A stretch of 20,555 bases of DNA, from the IMG/VR virus record IMGVR_UViG_3300027833_000261, positions 1 through 20,555 of that record. One strand, written 5' to 3'. Both the position numbers and the translations under genes were made by a program. Position 1 is the stretch's first letter. Each line of letters opens with the position of its first letter. Origin of the DNA: a virus. This document shows, piece after piece, positions 15,957-20,555 of this stretch. The notes beneath the pieces were generated by a model. That model made no database searches, had not been told where the DNA came from, and saw only the letters and a program-made list of their open reading frames with translations.

Positions 15957-16661
15957 CTAGTTTGGGTCGTAGACGAGCATATATGTGAAGGTTCCGGTTC
16001 CTGTGGCTGAAGCCCCATTTCCGAATAAATATTTATGTTCTACAACAATGTATGGAGTGCTTGCGGACGAGAAAAAATGATATCCCAAGGTAAATGTTTG
16101 TGCCGCTGAGTTCACTGGGAAACCAATCGGGGGGATGTAGTTCATAAGCGAACCATTGACAACCGCATAGATTTTATTGAAGTCTAAAGAAGACGGCGGG
16201 GTGTAAGTAACCGAAGAACCTATTGTAACTGTACCGACCGCCAACAATCGGACACCTGTCATTCTGGTTGCGGAAAACAATAGTGTTGAGCCGTTGGTAT
16301 CGTATATGTCTAAGCCGTACTCGCCCGATGAGGGGGAGCCTATGCCAACTGATTGATTTTTTAACAGGGCAGTCACAATGCCAGCAGTATTCTGAAAGTT
16401 TTGTGAGGAGGTCGAAGTCTGTGACCCGTAAAATCTGTTCAGAGTACCTATCGCAATCGGCACATACCCGCCCGAAGTGTAGACCGGACTATTCACTGGC
16501 CTAGCTAGAATTAAATCACCAGCGGCATACCCGCTTGGTGGATACGCCATCGCTGAGTATGCAGAAGTCGTTACATTTTTTAGCTGAGTATTCGGGTAGG
16601 ATTCATTCGTATCTAATTGCTTTCTCCCGTCAGCGTTAAAAATCTGCATTCCATATGCCAT
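15957..16661 (-). CDS. MAYG-type tail protein, 234 aa
   Basis: Start set at ATG 16661 because AGGAG lies 9 nt upstream and the N-terminus MAYGMQIFNADGRKQLD then matches that of the preceding 101-aa protein; a longer frame to 16733 would overlap that gene. The protein is beta-rich, with many Ser, Thr, Tyr and Gly, no membrane segment, and a C-terminal strand series ending FTYMLVYDPN. N-termini of this kind occur in small phage tail or receptor-associated proteins (possibly DUF6453; remembered, not searched). It probably forms part of a fibre or tail tip. It starts 4 nt after the previous stop. Confidence 0.7.
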   Translation of the reverse strand: MAYGMQIFNADGRKQLDTNESYPNTQLKNVTTSAYSAMAYPPSGYAAGDLILARPVNSPVYTSGGYVPIAIGTLNRFYGSQTSTSSQNFQNTAGIVTALLKNQSVGIGSPSSGEYGLDIYDTNGSTLLFSATRMTGVRLLAVGTVTIGSSVTYTPPSSLDFNKIYAVVNGSLMNYIPPIGFPVNSAAQTFTLGYHFFSSASTPYIVVEHKYLFGNGASATGTGTFTYMLVYDPN

Positions 16662-16665
16662 TCTA

Positions 16666-16971
16666 TTAACTCCTAAAAACGTAGTAAGAAATACTCGTAG
16701 AAGCTGGCGTTGATGCTGATGTGCTGTATCCAATTCTCAAGTTGTTTGTAGATTTAGTGTAATACCAGTCTTGAACAAAACCGGAAAACAAAGCTATGTT
16801 TAGACCTACTGTCCAGCTATCATCATTAGCCATTCCGCTTATAGCGATATCCACATAACTGTTTCGATTCACCGTCACAGTACCATGCGTCACTAACCTT
16901 AAAAGGCGATCAGTGTTGCCCACGATTTTCTTCGTGCCTGCTGCGTTAAACACTTCCAGACCGTAAGCCAT
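16666..16971 (-). CDS. MAYG-type tail protein, 101 aa
   Basis: The N-terminus MAYGLEVFNAAGTKKIV is paralogous to that of the next gene. The rest is beta-rich (TVNRNSYVDIAISGM, LNIALFSGFVQDWYY) and ends SISYYVFRS. It is less than half the length of its neighbour. The start ATG shares one base with the stop of the DUF1983 gene (TAATG). Likely a small tail-tip or fibre component; no function is known to me. Confidence 0.7.
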   Translation of the reverse strand: MAYGLEVFNAAGTKKIVGNTDRLLRLVTHGTVTVNRNSYVDIAISGMANDDSWTVGLNIALFSGFVQDWYYTKSTNNLRIGYSTSASTPASTSISYYVFRS

Positions 16972-17636
16972 TACGAAAGGTTTCCAAGTTTAACTCTGAG
17001 TACATTACCAGCGTCAAAGACGGACATGACATCTGAGTCTATCTGGAGTCTTGCGCCGCTGGCTGCACTTCTAATGTTTTTTATTGTGGCGTAACCACCG
17101 GAGACACCGAAGACTTCCACTCCAGCTTGCCCAGATGCGTTGTTGGGGTTAATGATCTTAAACTCATCAGCTATGATCTTAAATGAGCCAGTCGTGCCAT
17201 TGTTGTTTTGAGAAAACCCTGTGATGTATCCGTTGGAGTTCAGCTTAACGCCGTACTTCGCCAGTAGAGTGTTATCCGCTGCTACTCTTGCCGAGGCTTC
17301 AGCCGTCACGGAAGCAGAGACACCGTTTACTGTGGATGTGAGCGAACTGACAGTACTCGATAGAGCCGAATCTGCCGAAGTCCTTATAGTGGCCTCCTGG
17401 CTAATCGCTGCGGTGTTCTGCCCAGTCGTAACTGACAGGGCGATGACCTGCTGCTTCGCCTCATTGACACCATCATCGACTTCTTCGGTCTGTTGGGAGT
17501 TGGTGTCAAAAGAGTTCTCTAGGCGTTGGAGTTCACTGTCTAAGTAAGCACCCAGAGCATAGAGGTCTTTGGCAGGGTCTTTACCTAGTACTGGACGGGG
17601 GTGGCGCTTGTAGCCAAGGATAGGTAGGGCTGACAT
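16971..17636 (-). CDS. Tail fibre protein with a DUF1983-like domain
   Basis: 221 aa. N-terminus with a proline-rich lead (PILGYKRHPRPVLGKDP), then a long coiled coil (about 22-117) with AISQEATIRTSADSALSSTV and TAEASARVAADNTL. Residues about 125-165 (YGVKLNSNGYITGFSQNNN, then FKIIADEFKIINP) resemble DUF1983, found in the C-terminal part of lambda J-type central fibres, where it follows just such a coiled coil. The end (FDAGNVLRVKLGNLS) is short, so this is a compact stand-alone version. ATG 17636 has AAGGAGG at about 5 nt, inside the end of the upstream gene, which stops 2 nt earlier. Confidence 0.78.
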   Translation of the reverse strand: MSALPILGYKRHPRPVLGKDPAKDLYALGAYLDSELQRLENSFDTNSQQTEEVDDGVNEAKQQVIALSVTTGQNTAAISQEATIRTSADSALSSTVSSLTSTVNGVSASVTAEASARVAADNTLLAKYGVKLNSNGYITGFSQNNNGTTGSFKIIADEFKIINPNNASGQAGVEVFGVSGGYATIKNIRSAASGARLQIDSDVMSVFDAGNVLRVKLGNLS

Positions 17637-17638
17637 AG

Positions 17639-19255
17639 CTACCTCCTTCCAGTTGTTGTTACATCCAAATCGAAACCAATGAAGCTAAAGTCTTTATCAT
17701 CGCTGACAGTCATTTTGTAACTCAAGTATCTCCCTGCGACTCTAGTGTCCAACTTGTAGTCGGTAGAGCCATCGAAGGTAATGCTAGTGTCGTACACGGT
17801 AGCATCGCCTAATAAATTAGAAGCACCAAAAGTAAAAGTGAACTGCTTATTAGGGTTACTAGTGTCTACCTGTGGGAGTATCTTACTGATGACTTTGTAG
17901 CCATTTAAAGAAGAAAGTTCATCGAGGTCTATACCCTGTCTCTCTAGGAACGGACTCTTGTTAGCTTCCGTATCTAGCGGGAAAGCGAGACTACCAGCGT
18001 CACTTAAATCTAAGCCGTATAGCTTGGCAGAAGTGATACCATCTACGCTGTTAGTCTCTCCTACAAATAGGGAGTGCAGGTCATAGCCTGCCTCTTGGGT
18101 ATAGTAAGTGCCGCCCGTAGTCGAGTAGACAGCAGGGCTATTAGAATAAGTCACAGATGAACTTACAGTACCCATAGTACTACTTGAGACATTCGGCATA
18201 TCCATGAATGACCATGTTTGTTTCTTATAGTTGAATACAGCGGCTCTGTTACATCTCTCGCCACTCTTATACTCAGCCATATCGTCCCCCGATACATAGC
18301 AGAACATTACTTCGTCCAACTCAGGGTTGTGGTGTGCAAAGCATCTGTCAGTCTTGGCTGTGTTTAGGCCACCAAAGATATATGCCTTTACGCGCTCATC
18401 ACAAATTGACTGTCGTGTATGGGTGTCATGGATATAGATGTCATCGTGGTCAAAGACGTAGTGTGTGCCTTCGACTTCTAGTATGCAGTTCTGGTTGATT
18501 ACGCCACATTCACTGTAGAGTTTTCTAAAGTTATGGATGAACGTACCACCCACAAACTCCATAAGCCAAACTTGATCCTTAGAGTAAATAATGAAGTTAG
18601 TACCTAAAGTAGCCCCATCAACAATACCTGACTGCATCTGGACTAGGTCATTGAAACCAGCCGACTTAGTGGTGTCTGCTGCGTCCCATGAGTCAGGGAC
18701 TGCATTAGCCAAAGCTAGGTTGGAGTACCGTACTCTAGAGGGGTAGCCCACACCATTCTCCGTGATGTTTAGGGCTAGAAGGAAGTCACCATAGGAGCGG
18801 ACTGATTCAGCCCTCCATGTGGAGTCCCAGTTTGGGAGTACCGCAAAGTTAGTACCATTATTAAGCATATAGGCAGGTACTTTGTCTGACCTGTTGATAT
18901 ACGTTATGTCTGCTAAGTTAGTCCCTGTCATGGGAGTGTTACTAGCAGAAGTTGTCGAAAGACTACCTTGGGCAGATGACACTGAGCCATTCTGGTAAAC
19001 CTTAAACTGGTAGGTGTCTGAGACCATTACTATGGACGCAAATCCACCCCCGTAGACACCCTGTATGCCATAGGTGAATCGGGGGTTAAACCCCAGGGAA
19101 TCTTTGATCTTACGGAACACAGGGGAACGAGCCACCTTACCCTCATCGAACCTTACGTTCTTAGCCCTAGAGAAACCATTCAGCGGGAGGGACGCTGGGC
19201 GTATGTCGGTGACTACACCTATATCGCCTACATCTCTAATCTGGGGCAATTTCAT
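17639..19255 (-). CDS. Tail hub / stabilisation protein candidate, P22 gp10-like
   Basis: 538 aa, beta-rich throughout, no membrane segment. The opening (DVGDIGVVTDIRPASLPLNG, then NVRFDEGKVARSP) and blocks such as FASIVMVSDTYQFKVYQNG, LPNWDSTWRAESVRSYGDFL, YSKDQVWLMEF and KQTWSFMDMP match the pattern of podovirus hub proteins related to P22 gp10, which close the portal-adaptor channel after packaging and form part of the tail. Size agrees with that family (about 470-600 aa). ATG 19255 follows GAGGAT. It precedes the fibre genes in the tail cassette. The family call is from memory of sequence patterns. Confidence 0.72.
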   Translation of the reverse strand: MKLPQIRDVGDIGVVTDIRPASLPLNGFSRAKNVRFDEGKVARSPVFRKIKDSLGFNPRFTYGIQGVYGGGFASIVMVSDTYQFKVYQNGSVSSAQGSLSTTSASNTPMTGTNLADITYINRSDKVPAYMLNNGTNFAVLPNWDSTWRAESVRSYGDFLLALNITENGVGYPSRVRYSNLALANAVPDSWDAADTTKSAGFNDLVQMQSGIVDGATLGTNFIIYSKDQVWLMEFVGGTFIHNFRKLYSECGVINQNCILEVEGTHYVFDHDDIYIHDTHTRQSICDERVKAYIFGGLNTAKTDRCFAHHNPELDEVMFCYVSGDDMAEYKSGERCNRAAVFNYKKQTWSFMDMPNVSSSTMGTVSSSVTYSNSPAVYSTTGGTYYTQEAGYDLHSLFVGETNSVDGITSAKLYGLDLSDAGSLAFPLDTEANKSPFLERQGIDLDELSSLNGYKVISKILPQVDTSNPNKQFTFTFGASNLLGDATVYDTSITFDGSTDYKLDTRVAGRYLSYKMTVSDDKDFSFIGFDLDVTTTGRR

Positions 19256-19288
19256 CGTGGGTATATCCTCGCTCTTTCTCTATAGATA

Positions 19289-20038
19289 TTAAGCTGTTCT
19301 CTTCCACATGTGGACTACGATGTAAGGCTGAAGTATCGGGTGAGCAGTGCCGCCACCAGTGGAGTTAGTGTCTGAAGATTCAAAGCTACTCTGGCCATCT
19401 TCTGCACCAGCAGCACCACTACCTCTAGTATTCTCTAAGTTAATACTGTGGGTGTGCGCTGGCATCTCCGCGATGGTCAACGTGTGGGTATTAGAGCCAC
19501 CTGTTTCTTCTACAGTGTCAAACTCTGTCTGAGAGTTATCGAAACCTGTCAACACCCTACCCGCCCCAAACACTGCCCAAGTACCACCAAAGTAGGTTGC
19601 TGGGCTAGTGGCTACCACAGAGGTATAGATGCTACCCACAGGGTATACAGCCAGTAAGGTAGCCGCTGTAGCTGATGCTGATGCACCTATAAGAGCGCGT
19701 ACTTCCGCAGCAGTAATGCCAGAGGCTAGGGCTGGGGTAGAGCCATTGGTAGTAATAGCTGCATCTGCTGCACCTATGAGGGTCTTAACTTCTGCACCAG
19801 TGATACCAGTGGCTAGGGAAGGCACAGAGCCATTAGAGGTGATAGCCGAAACACTAGCACCAAACGAGGCGTTCATCTCTGCGTGGGTAGCCGTAACAGC
19901 CCCAGTCACATTAGGGAACGTGGCCTTCAGTGTTGCCTTAATTAGCCGTAAATGATCATCAGCCTGCGCTAGAGCATCAGTAGCGGCTGGGTTAGACGCA
20001 TTCAGACTGTCGATGTAAGTGCCTGTTTCAAGTGCCAT
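19289..20038 (-). CDS. Tail collar / fibre tip protein
   Basis: 249 aa. Residues about 11-50 (SLNASNPAATDALAQADDHL, then RLIKATLKATFPNVTGAV) are a common fibre N-terminal segment. Residues about 51-120 hold two and a half 29-residue repeats. From about 131 a compact tip follows: YPVGSIYTSVVATSP, FGGTWAVFGAGRVLTG, then THTLTIAEMPAHTHSI with H185, H195 and H197, and HPILQPYIVVHMWKRTA at the end. This tip is that of phage collar proteins of the T4 gp12 type, where HxH pairs bind metal along the trimer axis. It probably forms a short receptor-binding spike. ATG 20038 has AGGAA at 12 nt, a weak site. Confidence 0.85.
   Translation of the reverse strand: MALETGTYIDSLNASNPAATDALAQADDHLRLIKATLKATFPNVTGAVTATHAEMNASFGASVSAITSNGSVPSLATGITGAEVKTLIGAADAAITTNGSTPALASGITAAEVRALIGASASATAATLLAVYPVGSIYTSVVATSPATYFGGTWAVFGAGRVLTGFDNSQTEFDTVEETGGSNTHTLTIAEMPAHTHSINLENTRGSGAAGAEDGQSSFESSDTNSTGGGTAHPILQPYIVVHMWKRTA
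19683..19856 (-). repeat. Two 87-nt tandem repeats in the collar protein
   Basis: Adjacent units start at 19683 and 19770 on the plus strand. They encode the pattern AIT[ST]NGS.P.LA[TS]GIT.AEV..LIGA, 29 residues each. A third, partial copy lies next to them at 19857-19900 (HAEMNASFGA). They probably lengthen the shaft. Confidence 0.8.
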
Positions 20039-20061
20039 GAGGGGGTGTTTCCTATTGCATG

Positions 20062-20325
20062 TTAGTAAAGGGCAACAATGCCTGTCGCTGTAGTGCCTGT
20101 TGCCTTAATGATAGTAGGACGTATAGCCAGAGGGACTCCAGCCGCTAGGTGAAATACACCTACAGCACCATCATCGCCAACTACAGTCACAGCACCCGCT
20201 ACAAGGGCAACTATCTGTTTCGGGAGTAACGCTAGGGCAGTGGTGTTATGGGGGGTTATAGCAGCCCACCGCCGAGAGGGAGACTCTATGCCGTGGTAGT
20301 GCGTTGAATATGGGTCTTGGGACAT
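20062..20325 (-). CDS. Spike base protein, Rcc01079-like
   Basis: 87 aa. The pattern is that of the small spike-base family known from gene transfer agents and many phages: a DPYSTH.HGIESP opening, AITP near residue 23, a central beta section with VALVAGAVTVVGDDG, and the hallmark ending IKATGTTATGIVALY. It would form a trimeric or ring-like base for a receptor-binding spike. ATG 20325 has AAGG at 9 nt. Length agrees with the family. Confidence 0.8.
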   Translation of the reverse strand: MSQDPYSTHYHGIESPSRRWAAITPHNTTALALLPKQIVALVAGAVTVVGDDGAVGVFHLAAGVPLAIRPTIIKATGTTATGIVALY

Positions 20326-20439
20326 GGGGTGTACCTTTTAAAAGGGGTTACTTGGGGGGGAGACTCCTCTGCATGAAGAAGCCTAATAATAACAATAGCA
20401 ACAAAGGGGTTTAACGGTCTTTTTGAATCGCCTAATACA
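20326..20439 (-). other. Intergenic spacer with weak promoter-like elements
   Basis: 114 nt without a usable ORF. On the minus strand it holds TTAAAC, 17 nt, then TATTAT (20386-20391), a poor -35 paired with a fair -10 box. It also holds a perfect 12-nt palindrome CCTTTTAAAAGG at 20334-20345, just upstream of the spike-base start, and a C7 run. AACCCCTTT occurs twice. No clear terminator. If a late promoter lies inside this window, this is one of two places long enough for it. Confidence 0.35.
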
Positions 20440-20555
20440 TTAGACCCACGGGGTCACTTTTGGGCTAGGGAACCTAAAGTTTCTACCTAAATCATCCAAC
20501 TCATTGATATACATCAGGTTATTGATCAGGGGATTAGTTAACCCGTGGCCGTTGG
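20440..20555 (-). CDS. C-terminal end of an unidentified protein, truncated by the window
   Basis: One frame is open from the right edge to a TAA at 20440, giving 37 residues that end NFRFPSPKVTPWV; the other two minus frames stop within 25 nt of the edge. Composition looks like normal coding sequence (LTNPLINNLMYINELDDLGR). Position suggests another tail or virion gene upstream of the spike base. Too short to identify. Confidence 0.55.
   Translation of the reverse strand, partial: NGHGLTNPLINNLMYINELDDLGRNFRFPSPKVTPWV

Noticed and set aside
16662-16733. 24-residue N-terminal extension of the 234-aa MAYG protein
   Set aside because: The extension overlaps the previous gene; the ATG at 16661 has AGGAG upstream and gives an N-terminus matching its paralogue.
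1-20555. CRISPR array, tRNA genes, integrase or insertion sequence
   Set aside because: The repeats present are in-frame protein repeats without spacers; I saw no tRNA-like fold, recombinase motif or terminal inverted repeats. A covariance-model search was not possible.

Overview
The window looks like the virion-assembly (late) region of a tailed, podovirus-like bacteriophage (Caudoviricetes). Every gene I can support lies on the minus strand, so transcription runs from the right edge to the left edge, and genes are packed with 1-4 nt overlaps or gaps of a few tens of bases. I see no tRNA, rRNA, CRISPR array, insertion sequence, integrase, replication or lysis gene. The protein families resemble those of phages of marine and aquatic Proteobacteria, but the host cannot be fixed from this sequence.

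Layout in transcription order. Right edge: the C-terminal end of an unidentified gene (20440-20555), then a 114-nt spacer. Next comes a tail-tip and fibre cassette: an Rcc01079-like spike-base protein, a collar/fibre protein with an HxH tip motif, a 538-aa P22 gp10-like hub candidate, a DUF1983-type fibre protein, two paralogous small 'MAYG' proteins, a tail-assembly-chaperone-like protein and a cupin protein. Then follow three large proteins (348, 525 and 802 aa) that look like the internal or ejection proteins of a T7-like injection apparatus. The packaging and head block follows: a 127-aa ORF overlapping the small terminase subunit, the large terminase subunit, portal, an 86-aa unknown, scaffold, an SU10/DUF5309-type major capsid protein, a 104-aa unknown and a head-tail adaptor. 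The left edge holds a long alanine-rich tail fibre gene whose 3' end lies outside the window.

Together these genes would build the procapsid (scaffold, capsid, portal), fill it (TerS/TerL), close it with a short tail (adaptor, hub, spike base), load internal proteins for DNA ejection, and fit host-recognition fibres (at least three fibre-type proteins).

The points most worth a second look are the 188-nt two-frame overlap at the start of TerS, which contains an A7 run; a matching motif at both ends of the scaffold protein; the cupin gene in the tail cassette; and the duplicated MAYG proteins. I found no clear sign of a wholly new system. This is mostly a recognisable, mosaic phage structural region with several uncharacterised proteins.
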